A DNA stretch of 12,601 bases from Rhodospirillales bacterium (lineage in GTDB: Bacteria; Pseudomonadota; Alphaproteobacteria; Rhodospirillales; 2-02-FULL-58-16), in NCBI GenBank assembly GCA_021775195.1, contig JAJFIG010000280.1, positions 1 through 12,601 of the forward strand. The letters run 5' to 3'. The notes under the pieces are model-generated. The model had not been told where the DNA came from. It worked only from the letters and a program-made list of their open reading frames with translations, and searched no databases. Below are positions 6,579 to 12,601 of this stretch, one piece after another. Every line of letters starts with the position of its first letter. Positions within the stretch are counted from its first letter, which is position 1. The position numbers and the translations under genes were made by a program.

Positions 6579-7195
6579 AGGAATTCGCGGATCTTCTTGG
6601 CCATGGTCTCGGCGTCGGTTTCGTGGGTGAAATGAGCGCGGAATTCGCCATCGGGTCCCATCAGGTAGACAATGGACGTGTGATCGACGAGATAATCTTC
6701 CGTATCCGCGCCGTCCTCGCGGGCCTTGGCGAAATACACCCGGTAGACCTTGGCCGCCGCTTTCACCTGCTCGGCGGTGCCGGTCAGGCCGACCATTCTG
6801 GGATGAAAATGGCCGACGTACATGTTCAGGTGTTCGGGCGTATCCCGTTCGGGGTCGACGGTGATGAATATGGGATCGACGTCGTCGGCGTCGGAGCCGA
6901 GGAGATTGAGGGCGTCGGCCATGATGGTCAGCGACGTCGGGCACACGTCGGGGCAGAAGGTATAGCCGAAATAGATCAGCATCTGGCGGCCGCGGAAATC
7001 GGCTTCGGTGAGGTTCTTTCCTTTGTGATCGACGAGGCTGAACGGGCCGCCGATCCTGGCAGCCTTGGACGCCGGCGAGACGTCCAGCGGTGCCGTATAG
7101 TGGCGCCACGCCATGGCGGCGACGCCGGCGATCACGAGAATTCCGATAAGGACGGCAATCCGGCTCGGGGGTTTCTTCCTACGCGGTCTTTTCAC
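6575..7195 (-). CDS. SCO1/SenC/PrrC-type copper chaperone
   Basis: The 206-residue protein has one N-terminal membrane anchor (about residues 12-30, after a basic KRPRRKK start) and a periplasmic thioredoxin-like domain with the copper ligands Cys81 and Cys85 in FCPDVCP and His172 in VDHTS. GYTFCPDVCPTSL and TVDPERDTPE are typical family stretches. SCO proteins deliver copper to, or reduce, the CuA site of cytochrome c oxidase. The GTG at 7195 follows TGAGGAT at good spacing, eleven bases after the stop of the upstream membrane gene. The longer open frame to 7924 is a shadow of that gene. Its end overlaps the cobB start by four bases. The pairing with an HCxGMCG membrane protein upstream supports a role in metal homeostasis or oxidase assembly. 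Confidence 0.95.
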   Translation of the reverse strand: MKRPRRKKPPSRIAVLIGILVIAGVAAMAWRHYTAPLDVSPASKAARIGGPFSLVDHKGKNLTEADFRGRQMLIYFGYTFCPDVCPTSLTIMADALNLLGSDADDVDPIFITVDPERDTPEHLNMYVGHFHPRMVGLTGTAEQVKAAAKVYRVYFAKAREDGADTEDYLVDHTSIVYLMGPDGEFRAHFTHETDAETMAKKIREFL

Positions 7196-7206
7196 GGGCA
7201 ATATCC

Positions 7207-7974
7207 TCAGGCGACCAATCGCCAAGCCATATATGTTAGTGCCAGGGCGTTGATCATCAAGAGGCCAGGAGCCAGGCGCGCCGTCAAGCCCTGCCAGCGG
7301 AGCCCGGCGACATGACCGGCCAGCCCGACCGCTACCAGGGCCGGAACCGTGCCCAGGGCGAAGGCCGCCATGCCGAGGCCGGCGGCCAGCACACCGCCGC
7401 TGGCGGCGGCGGCAACGGCGCCGTAAAGCAGCCCGCAGGGGAGAAACCCGAGGGCGAGGCCGAGGGCGTAGCCCCGCCATCCCACCGGGCGGTCGAAAAG
7501 CGGCCGAATGAACCGGCCGACGTGGCGCGACCACCAGCTTTCGCCGCCCCGCCCCAGCCACGGCAACAGGACCCCGAGACGGCGGACGGCATAGCCAAGG
7601 AAAAACAGCGCCGCCAGGCCCAACAAGGCCGCCGACCCCCATTTGAACCCGGTGACCTGGGTGACGCCGCCGGCAAGGACGGCGGCAACCACGCCCAATC
7701 CGACGTAGGTGGTCATCCGGCCCAGGTGATAGGTGGCCAGGGCGGCACCACCGAGGCGGTGAATCTCGCGCATTCCCGGGGCCGGACGGGCTTCGAGCCG
7801 GGCGACGCATTGGGCGAGCACGAAGGGCCCGCACATGCCGGCGCAGTGACTGACCCCGCCGACCAGCCCGGCCACGGCGAGACTGGCCATGAGCCCGGCG
7901 TTGTCGACGACGGCCACCCGGCAATAGGCAAGACCGGATGCCAGCAGGCTGAAAAGATAAACGTCCTGGTCCAC
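7207..7974 (-). CDS. HCxGMCG-type membrane protein (DsbD_2 / 'sulfite exporter TauE/SafE family')
   Basis: The protein has about six or seven membrane segments and two cysteine motifs in the membrane: SHCAGMCGP (42-50) and GFLPCGLLYG (176-185). This pattern defines a family often annotated as TauE/SafE or DsbD-like transmembrane protein, found beside heavy-metal and cytochrome-oxidase maturation genes. The cysteines could carry electrons or a metal across the membrane. Sulfite export is unlikely to be the true role. The gene sits immediately upstream of SCO in the same transcript. I chose the GTG at 7974 (255 residues), with GGAAAT just upstream. Starts nearer the first motif, such as the ATG at 7890, are possible. 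The frame stays open to 8106 but would then overlap the TPR gene. Confidence 0.85.
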   Translation of the reverse strand: MDQDVYLFSLLASGLAYCRVAVVDNAGLMASLAVAGLVGGVSHCAGMCGPFVLAQCVARLEARPAPGMREIHRLGGAALATYHLGRMTTYVGLGVVAAVLAGGVTQVTGFKWGSAALLGLAALFFLGYAVRRLGVLLPWLGRGGESWWSRHVGRFIRPLFDRPVGWRGYALGLALGFLPCGLLYGAVAAAASGGVLAAGLGMAAFALGTVPALVAVGLAGHVAGLRWQGLTARLAPGLLMINALALTYMAWRLVA

Positions 7975-8005
7975 GTGGATTTCCAGAAACGGGGTTTTTT
8001 TCAGA

Positions 8006-9094
8006 TTATTCGGCGGCTTCGGTGCGACCCGACGGCAGCAGCGCGGCGCGGGCCTCGAGGGTCTCGGCTTCCTCGACGCGGTCGAGCACGCGCAACAGCG
8101 AGGCATAGTTCTTGAGGCCCATGGTCAGGCTGTAATGGCCCGGATCGAAGACCTTTTCCTTGATGTCCAGCGCCCGGCGCAGCAACGGCTCGGCGGCCTC
8201 GAAATTGCCCTGCTTCTTGTGCAGAAGGGCAAGATTGTTGAGGTCGGTGGCGACGCCCGGGTGGTCGGGGCCGAGGACCTTCTCGTCGATGGCCAGGGCG
8301 CGCTCGTACAAGGGCTGGGCGGCTTCGTAATTGGCCTGGGAATAGTGCAGAAGCGCCAGGTTGTTGAGGGCGGTCGCCAGATCGGGGTGATCCTCGCCGA
8401 GGGACCGCTCCAGAATGGTCAAGGCCTGGCCAAAGGAATCGGTGGCGGCGGTGTGATCGCCGACGTGGTAGGCGGCGGTGCCGTGCTTGTTGAGATATTC
8501 GGCAATCGGGGCGCCGGCGTCCCGGGGCAGGGCATCGAGGGCCAGGGTGTAGCACCGCAGCGCCTCGCCATAGGCCATCTGGGCCATGTGCAGGTCACCG
8601 GCGACCACTTTGACGGCGGCGGCGGCCGACAGGTGCTTGTCGGCACGTTCCTTGAGCTCGCGGCCGGCGACGGTATCGCTGTCGCCGATCTCGGTCAGAA
8701 TCTCCAGGGTTTGGCCGAAATTGCCCGCCTCAAGGGATTCCCGCGCCTCGTCAACCTTGCCGGCATTGGCGGGATCGACCAGATCCAGATGGCGCAGGCT
8801 TTCCTGCAACTCGGCGTACTGGCGGCCGAAGTCCTCGAGCTGGACATCCAGTTCCTTGCCACCGACGCCGCGCTTTTCGAGAATCGCCCGGAAACTCCGC
8901 AGCGCCGGCTTCTCGGCCGGGACCGTTTCCTGGGGCGGCGGGAGCACGGGATCGGCGCGCACAGGGGCTTCCGTCGCCCTCCGGGGCCGGCTCAGCCAAG
9001 CCCCGACGATGGTGCCCAGAAGGGCCGCGCACCCGGCGACGAGGGCTATTTTCAGCCATTCTTCGCCCACCAGTTGGTTGATCCACGCTTCCAC
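8006..9094 (-). CDS. Membrane-anchored TPR protein (kinesin-light-chain-type repeats)
   Basis: The 362-residue protein starts with a membrane segment (about 13-33), followed by a basic SRPRR and a Pro-rich linker (about 45-63), so the remainder probably faces the cytoplasm. From about residue 120 it is helical with tetratricopeptide repeats. The clearest, at about 234-317, are 42-residue repeats with HPDLATALNNLALLH and HPGVATDLNNLALLH, typical of kinesin-light-chain-like TPRs. The repeat is visible in the DNA at a 126-base period. Such proteins are scaffolds for protein contacts, and no partner can be named. The GTG at 9094 has AAGAGGCG upstream. This appears to be the first gene of the minus-strand run. 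A hairpin lies just upstream, in the divergent gap with cobD. Confidence 0.88.
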   Translation of the reverse strand: MEAWINQLVGEEWLKIALVAGCAALLGTIVGAWLSRPRRATEAPVRADPVLPPPQETVPAEKPALRSFRAILEKRGVGGKELDVQLEDFGRQYAELQESLRHLDLVDPANAGKVDEARESLEAGNFGQTLEILTEIGDSDTVAGRELKERADKHLSAAAAVKVVAGDLHMAQMAYGEALRCYTLALDALPRDAGAPIAEYLNKHGTAAYHVGDHTAATDSFGQALTILERSLGEDHPDLATALNNLALLHYSQANYEAAQPLYERALAIDEKVLGPDHPGVATDLNNLALLHKKQGNFEAAEPLLRRALDIKEKVFDPGHYSLTMGLKNYASLLRVLDRVEEAETLEARAALLPSGRTEAAE

Positions 9095-9111
9095 AATGAC
9101 GCCTCTTATTG

Positions 9112-9134
9112 CCTGGGACGCCGAGCGTCCCGGG
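9112..9134. repeat. Inverted repeat upstream of the TPR gene
   Basis: GGGACGC (9115-9121) and GCGTCCC (9125-9131) pair perfectly around a three-base loop. The stem can be extended by a wobble pair and two C-G pairs on the outside. It lies about 20 bases upstream of the TPR-gene start, in the 131-base divergent gap shared with cobD. It could be an operator or a 5'-leader hairpin of the minus-strand operon. No known regulator consensus was recognised. Confidence 0.4.
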
Positions 9135-9189
9135 GGTCGCCATCATCGCATGACCGGCCCCAACGGGCAACAGCGCCCTCCCGGCACGG

Positions 9190-9217
9190 TTGACGGATCG
9201 CCCCCCGCCCTTACATT
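9190..9217 (+). promoter_or_regulatory. Weak candidate promoter for the CobD-like gene
   Basis: TTGACG (9190-9195) and TACATT (9212-9217) lie 16 bases apart and match the sigma-70 boxes at five and four of six positions. Transcription would begin at about 9224, almost at the ATG at 9226, implying a leaderless or near-leaderless message. This would fit the lack of a clear SD before that ATG. The assignment rests on weak consensus matches. Confidence 0.3.
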
Positions 9218-9225
9218 CTCGGGCC

Positions 9226-10236
9226 ATGTTCACCTTCGGCCTTACCGGCAGCGGACCGGGATTCGACCCCTTGATCCTGCTGCTGATCGCCGTCGCCCTG
9301 GAGGCCTACGTCGGCGAGGCCCGCTTCCTGTTCAAGGTCGTGCCCCATCCGGTACGGATCATCAGCGACCTGACCGGGACCCTGGACCGCAAGCTCAACC
9401 GGGAACATCGAAGCGAATTGGACCGGGCCATCCGCGGCACCCTGGTGGTCCTGATCGTGGCCACCGGCGCCGCGGCGGCGGGATTGGGAATCGCCTGGGT
9501 GAGCCAGAACATTCCCTTTCTGTGGGCCATTGAGCTGTTGCTCCTGATGGCGCTGATCTCTCACCGGGCACCCTACGACCGGGTCCGCGTGGTCGCCAAG
9601 GTGCTGGCGGACGACGGGCTCGAGCCGGCGCGTGCGGCGGTGTCCGGCCTGGTCCGGCGCGATCCCGGCGGCCTCGACGAATACGGCGTTGCCCGGGCGG
9701 CCATCGAGGCCACGGCGACGGATTTCGCCAAGGGCGCGGTGGCGCCGGTGTTCTGGTACGTGCTGTTCGGGTTTCCGGGGCTCCTGGTCTACACCGCGGT
9801 CAGGACCATGGACGACCTGATCGGCCACCGGACGCCGGGATACCGGGCTTTCGGGTTCACCGCGGCACGTCTCGACGACGCCCTGACCCTGATCCCGGCG
9901 CGCCTCGCCGGGCTGTTCGTGATCGCGGCGGCGGTATTCGTTCCCAAGGCGCACCCGGGCCGGGCGCTGGCGGCGATGCTCAGGGACGCGGGCAAGCATC
10001 CCTCGCTCAACGCCGGCTGGCCCCAAAGCGCCATGGCCGGGGCCCTCGACCTGGCCCTCGCCGGTCCCCGGCGCTACGCCCGGAAGACGGTCAACCAGCC
10101 CTGGATCGGCACCGGCAGTGCCCGGGCAACGCCGCTCGACATCGGCCGGGCCCTCTACCTCTACGCCGTCGCCTGTCTGATCAACGTCATGTGGGTGGCG
10201 GCCATCGCCATCATCCGCTTCAGCCTGCCGGGGTGA
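9226..10236 (+). CDS. cobD: Adenosylcobinamide-phosphate synthase family protein (CobD/CbiB), with altered motif
   Basis: The 336-residue integral membrane protein belongs to the family that joins aminopropanol (phosphate) to adenosylcobyric acid. Family stretches are HPVRIISDLTGTLDRKLN (41-58), GLVRRDPGGLDEYGVARAAIE (141-161), the AVAPVFW run (171-177), VRTMDDLIGHRTPGYRAFG (192-210), AARLDD (213-218), HPSLNAGWPQSAMAGAL (258-274) and QPWIGTG (291-297). The usual ES..EN..DG motif ahead of APLF reads EATATDFAKGAVAP here. Glu-Asn has become Thr-Asp and Asp-Gly has become Lys-Gly, so full activity is uncertain. I chose the ATG at 9226; the frame is open to a TTG at 9190, but those residues look unrelated. 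It is divergent from the TPR gene, followed 52 bases later by the aminotransferase, and near cobQ. Confidence 0.9.
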   Translation: MFTFGLTGSGPGFDPLILLLIAVALEAYVGEARFLFKVVPHPVRIISDLTGTLDRKLNREHRSELDRAIRGTLVVLIVATGAAAAGLGIAWVSQNIPFLWAIELLLLMALISHRAPYDRVRVVAKVLADDGLEPARAAVSGLVRRDPGGLDEYGVARAAIEATATDFAKGAVAPVFWYVLFGFPGLLVYTAVRTMDDLIGHRTPGYRAFGFTAARLDDALTLIPARLAGLFVIAAAVFVPKAHPGRALAAMLRDAGKHPSLNAGWPQSAMAGALDLALAGPRRYARKTVNQPWIGTGSARATPLDIGRALYLYAVACLINVMWVAAIAIIRFSLPG

Positions 10237-10288
10237 CACTGCTTCCCCTCGAACCCTATATTTGATTCAGGACAGGAAGGGGACGATC

Positions 10289-11572
10289 ATGGATCTCACG
10301 ACGACGGACGGCGCGGCACTGGAAAAGAGCGAAGGACAGGCGAAGGAACGCTATGGGGACCTGAACCGGCGCAACCTGCAACTGGATATGACCCGGGGCA
10401 AGCCGTCGCCGGAGCAGCTGGACCTGAGCGAGGAGATCCTGACCGCCGTCGGTCCCGGCGAATGGCGGGGAGAGGACGGCACCGATTACCGCAACTACGG
10501 CATCGTCGCCGGCATCCCGGAGGCCAAGGCCTTCTTCGCCGCGTACATGGACGTAACCCCCGAGGAGATCATCGTCGGCGGCAACAGCAGCCTGACCATG
10601 ATGTACGACGCCATGGCGGGGGCGGTGCTGTTCGGGCTCCCGGGAGGCGACGGGCCGTGGCGCGAGCAGACCGGGGTCAAGGTCCTGTGCCCGGTTCCCG
10701 GGTACGACCGCCACTTCGCCGTCTGCGAACGGCTGGGGATCGAGATGATCCCGGTGGAGATGACCGACGACGGGCCGGACATGGACGCCGTCGAATCCCT
10801 GGTCGCCAATGATCCCGGCATCAAGGGCATCTGGTGCGTGCCCAAGTATTCCAACCCCACCGGCATCGTCTATTCGGACGGGGTGACCGAACGGCTGGCG
10901 GCGATGGAGACGGCGGCGGCGGATTTCCGCATCTTCTGGGACAACGCCTACGCCGTCCACCATCTGGGTTCCGGGCCGGCGCGGGTGATGAACGCCCTCG
11001 CCACCTGCAAGGCCGCCGGCAATCCGGACCGGGCATTGATGTTCGGGTCGACCTCGAAGATGACCCTGGCGGGCGCCGGCGTCGCCATGATGGCGGCGTC
11101 AAGCACCAACATCGCCGACGCAACCAAGAAAATCTCCTTCGCCACCATCGGCCCGGACAAGATCAACCAGCTCCGCCATGTCCGCTTCTTCGGCGACCAG
11201 GACGGAATACTGGCGCACATGGCCAAGCAGGCGGCCCTGATCGCGCCCAAGTTCGCGGCCGTCGAGGCGGCCCTGGAGAAAAACCTGGCGGGCAAGGGCA
11301 TCGCCACCTGGACCAGCCCCGAGGGCGGATACTTCGTCAGCGTCGACGTGGTCGATGGCTGCGCCGCCGAGATCGTGCGCCTTGCCGACGAGGCGGGGGT
11401 CAAGCTGACGCCGGCGGGTGCCACCTATCCCTACGGCCGGGATCCCAGGGACCGCAACATCCGCCTCGCCCCGACCATGCCCTCGGTGGAGGAAATCGAG
11501 CAGGCGATGGAGGTATTCTGCGCCTGCGTCGAGCTGGCCTGCGTGCGCAAGCTCAAGGAGTCTGCTGCCTAG
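10289..11572 (+). CDS. PLP-dependent aspartate aminotransferase, subgroup 1-gamma type
   Basis: The 427-residue fold-type I enzyme shows LDMTRGKPSPEQLDLS (32-47), DYRNYGIVAGIPEAK (66-80), GGNSSLTMMYD (97-107), CPVPGYDRHF (134-143), GIWCVPKYSNPTG (180-192), FWDNAYAVHHL (216-226) and the PLP-binding Lys257 in FGSTSKMTLAGAG. These are the marks of the group long named alanine-glyoxylate-like and now known to include aspartate aminotransferases such as that of Corynebacterium (Pfam Asp_aminotransf). Aspartate/2-oxoglutarate transamination is most likely. The ATG at 10289 follows AGGAAGGGGA. A longer start at 10262 is less likely. It sits between cobD and cobQ, where many alphaproteobacteria carry cobC, another PLP enzyme of this fold, but it resembles the aminotransferase group and not CobC. 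Its stop is four bases from that of cobQ, convergent. Confidence 0.9.
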   Translation: MDLTTTDGAALEKSEGQAKERYGDLNRRNLQLDMTRGKPSPEQLDLSEEILTAVGPGEWRGEDGTDYRNYGIVAGIPEAKAFFAAYMDVTPEEIIVGGNSSLTMMYDAMAGAVLFGLPGGDGPWREQTGVKVLCPVPGYDRHFAVCERLGIEMIPVEMTDDGPDMDAVESLVANDPGIKGIWCVPKYSNPTGIVYSDGVTERLAAMETAAADFRIFWDNAYAVHHLGSGPARVMNALATCKAAGNPDRALMFGSTSKMTLAGAGVAMMAASSTNIADATKKISFATIGPDKINQLRHVRFFGDQDGILAHMAKQAALIAPKFAAVEAALEKNLAGKGIATWTSPEGGYFVSVDVVDGCAAEIVRLADEAGVKLTPAGATYPYGRDPRDRNIRLAPTMPSVEEIEQAMEVFCACVELACVRKLKESAA

Positions 11573-11576
11573 GAGC

Positions 11577-12601
11577 TCAACGTTCCCGCGCCAAGGCCAG
11601 CAGGCGATCTAGATCCAGGTGCCGCTCCAGGTGCCCGGCGAGGGCATCCAGGGTCTCGTCGATCCGTGCCTCGAAGGGGGCGCCGGGAGCGCGGTCCCCG
11701 TGGATGCGGTTGAGGAAAGCGTGGCGAAAGCCGTCGCCGGCGAAGAGGCCGTGCAGGTAGCTGCCCATGATCCGCCCCGACGGCGAACAGGCGCCTTCGT
11801 TCCGGTCGCCGTCGAGAACCAGCCACGGGCGGGCGCGGTCGGGGCCGTCGGAGGTTCCCATGTGGATCTCGTAACCCGCCACCGCTTCTCCGCTGGCGGC
11901 CTCGACGCCGCTGACCTGGCGCAGGGCCTTTTCGTTTCCGATTACCGTTTCGACGTCGAGCAGCCCGAGCCCGGGAGCCAACGCCGGCGGCCCCTCGATT
12001 CCCTCGGGGTCGCGCACCTGACGGCCCACCATCTGATAGCCGCCGCAGAGCCCTACCACCCGGCCGCCGCGGCGAACATGGGCGGCGATGTCGACGTCCC
12101 AGCCCTGGCCCCGCAGGAAGCCGAGGTCGGCAAGGGTGGCCTTGGTGCCGGGCAGCAGGACCACGTCGGCGTCGCCGGGCAGGGGGTACCCGGGCGCGAT
12201 CACGCGGACGGCGACGTCGGCCTCGGCGGCGAGGGGGTCGAGGTCGTCGAAATTGGCGATGTGGGGCAGGCGCGGCACGGCGACGGTGACGGTGGCATTC
12301 CCCGGTGCCGGATAGCGGGCCGGATCGTCGAGGGCGACGGCGTCCTCGCTGGGCAGCAGGCCGGCAGGCGGGAAAAAGGGAACGACGCCGAAGCAGGGCA
12401 GCCCGGTGCGGGTTTCCATGATCTCGAGCGCATCGCCGAAACGCTCAAGGTCGCCGCGGAACTTGTTGATGATGATGCCCCGGGTCAGGGCCAACTCGGC
12501 GGGTTCGAGCAGGGCATGGGTGCCGACGATGCTGGCGATGACGCCGCCGCGGTCGATGTCGCCGACGACGACCACGGGAACCCGGGCGGCCAGCGCGAAC
12601 C
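11577..12601 (-). CDS. cobQ: Cobyric acid synthase CobQ (CbiP), C-terminal 340 residues, 5' end beyond window
   Basis: The frame runs from the right edge to a TGA at 11577-11579. The first visible residues, FALAARVPVVVVGDIDRGGV, belong to the middle of the N-terminal ATPase domain, so roughly 150 residues should lie outside. IINKFRGD and LPCFGVVPFF follow. The C-terminal glutaminase domain has LLPGTKATLADLGFLR (codons near 12155-12110), the nucleophile Cys in VVGLCGGYQMVG (codon at 12045-12047), and GSYLHGLF near the end as the His element. CobQ amidates side chains b, d, e and g of adenosyl-cobyrinate a,c-diamide with glutamine and ATP. This places it after CobB and before CobD in the pathway. 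Its 3' end nearly touches the aminotransferase stop, leaving no room for a separate terminator. Confidence 0.96.
   Translation of the reverse strand, partial: FALAARVPVVVVGDIDRGGVIASIVGTHALLEPAELALTRGIIINKFRGDLERFGDALEIMETRTGLPCFGVVPFFPPAGLLPSEDAVALDDPARYPAPGNATVTVAVPRLPHIANFDDLDPLAAEADVAVRVIAPGYPLPGDADVVLLPGTKATLADLGFLRGQGWDVDIAAHVRRGGRVVGLCGGYQMVGRQVRDPEGIEGPPALAPGLGLLDVETVIGNEKALRQVSGVEAASGEAVAGYEIHMGTSDGPDRARPWLVLDGDRNEGACSPSGRIMGSYLHGLFAGDGFRHAFLNRIHGDRAPGAPFEARIDETLDALAGHLERHLDLDRLLALARER

Noticed and set aside
5652..6635. 327-codon open frame on the plus strand opposite cobB
   Set aside because: The minus strand encodes CobB with P-loop and glutaminase motifs. This frame is Gly-rich, with no recognisable domain.
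6579..7109. Extended N-terminus for CobB
   Set aside because: This stretch is the out-of-frame shadow of the SCO gene. The P-loop is expected close to the start, as given by the GTG at 6578.
8135..9193. 352-codon open frame on the plus strand opposite the TPR gene
   Set aside because: Its apparent repeats mirror the TPR repeats on the other strand. The minus-strand protein has the family signatures.
10220..10288. Possible cobalamin riboswitch, because GACACTG at the end of cobD resembles the B12 box GCCACTG
   Set aside because: There is one mismatch, the rest of the conserved core is absent, and the upstream bases are cobD coding sequence. The resemblance is by chance.

Overview
The window is GC-rich and densely coded. 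Its gene set (aerobic-type cobalamin genes, an SCO-type copper chaperone, a YcgN-family protein) and many GTG starts suggest an alphaproteobacterium, perhaps Rhodospirillales. That placement is an inference, because no rRNA or marker gene is present. I saw no tRNA, rRNA, CRISPR array or transposase.

Layout. (1) 1-832, minus: the N-terminal 277 residues of a multi-pass membrane protein, cut by the left edge, with a run of 11 G directly before its ATG. (2) 833-1281: a gene-poor stretch holding a degraded copy of the 3' end of the ygjP-like gene (929-1033) and a TATAAT promoter overlapped by a Fur-box-like palindrome. (3) 1282-3018, plus: a MOSC / flavin reductase / 2Fe-2S ferredoxin fusion. (4) 3126-9094, minus: a compact run of seven genes. 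In transcription order these are an anchored TPR protein, an HCxGMCG-type membrane protein, SCO1/SenC, CobB, a YcgN-family protein, a DapA-superfamily lyase/aldolase and a YgjP-like zinc metallopeptidase. Gaps are at most about 31 bp, and two junctions overlap. (5) 9226-11572, plus: a CobD/CbiB-like protein and a subgroup 1-gamma aspartate aminotransferase. (6) 11577-12601, minus: the C-terminal part of cobyric acid synthase CobQ, cut by the right edge and convergent with the aminotransferase.

How the genes fit together. CobB (a,c-diamide synthesis), CobQ (remaining amidations) and CobD (aminopropanol arm) belong to late cobalamin assembly, although they sit on different strands. SCO1 and the HCxGMCG protein fit metal delivery or cytochrome oxidase biogenesis. 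The metallopeptidase, YcgN-family and DapA-like genes look like housekeeping passengers of the same transcript.

The points most worth a second look are the direct repeats bracketing the MOSC-reductase gene (one is a broken tail of the neighbouring ygjP-like gene), the Fur-like site on that gene's promoter, the altered EN..DG motif in CobD, and the aminotransferase in the slot where cobC might be expected. I found no clearly new multi-gene system.
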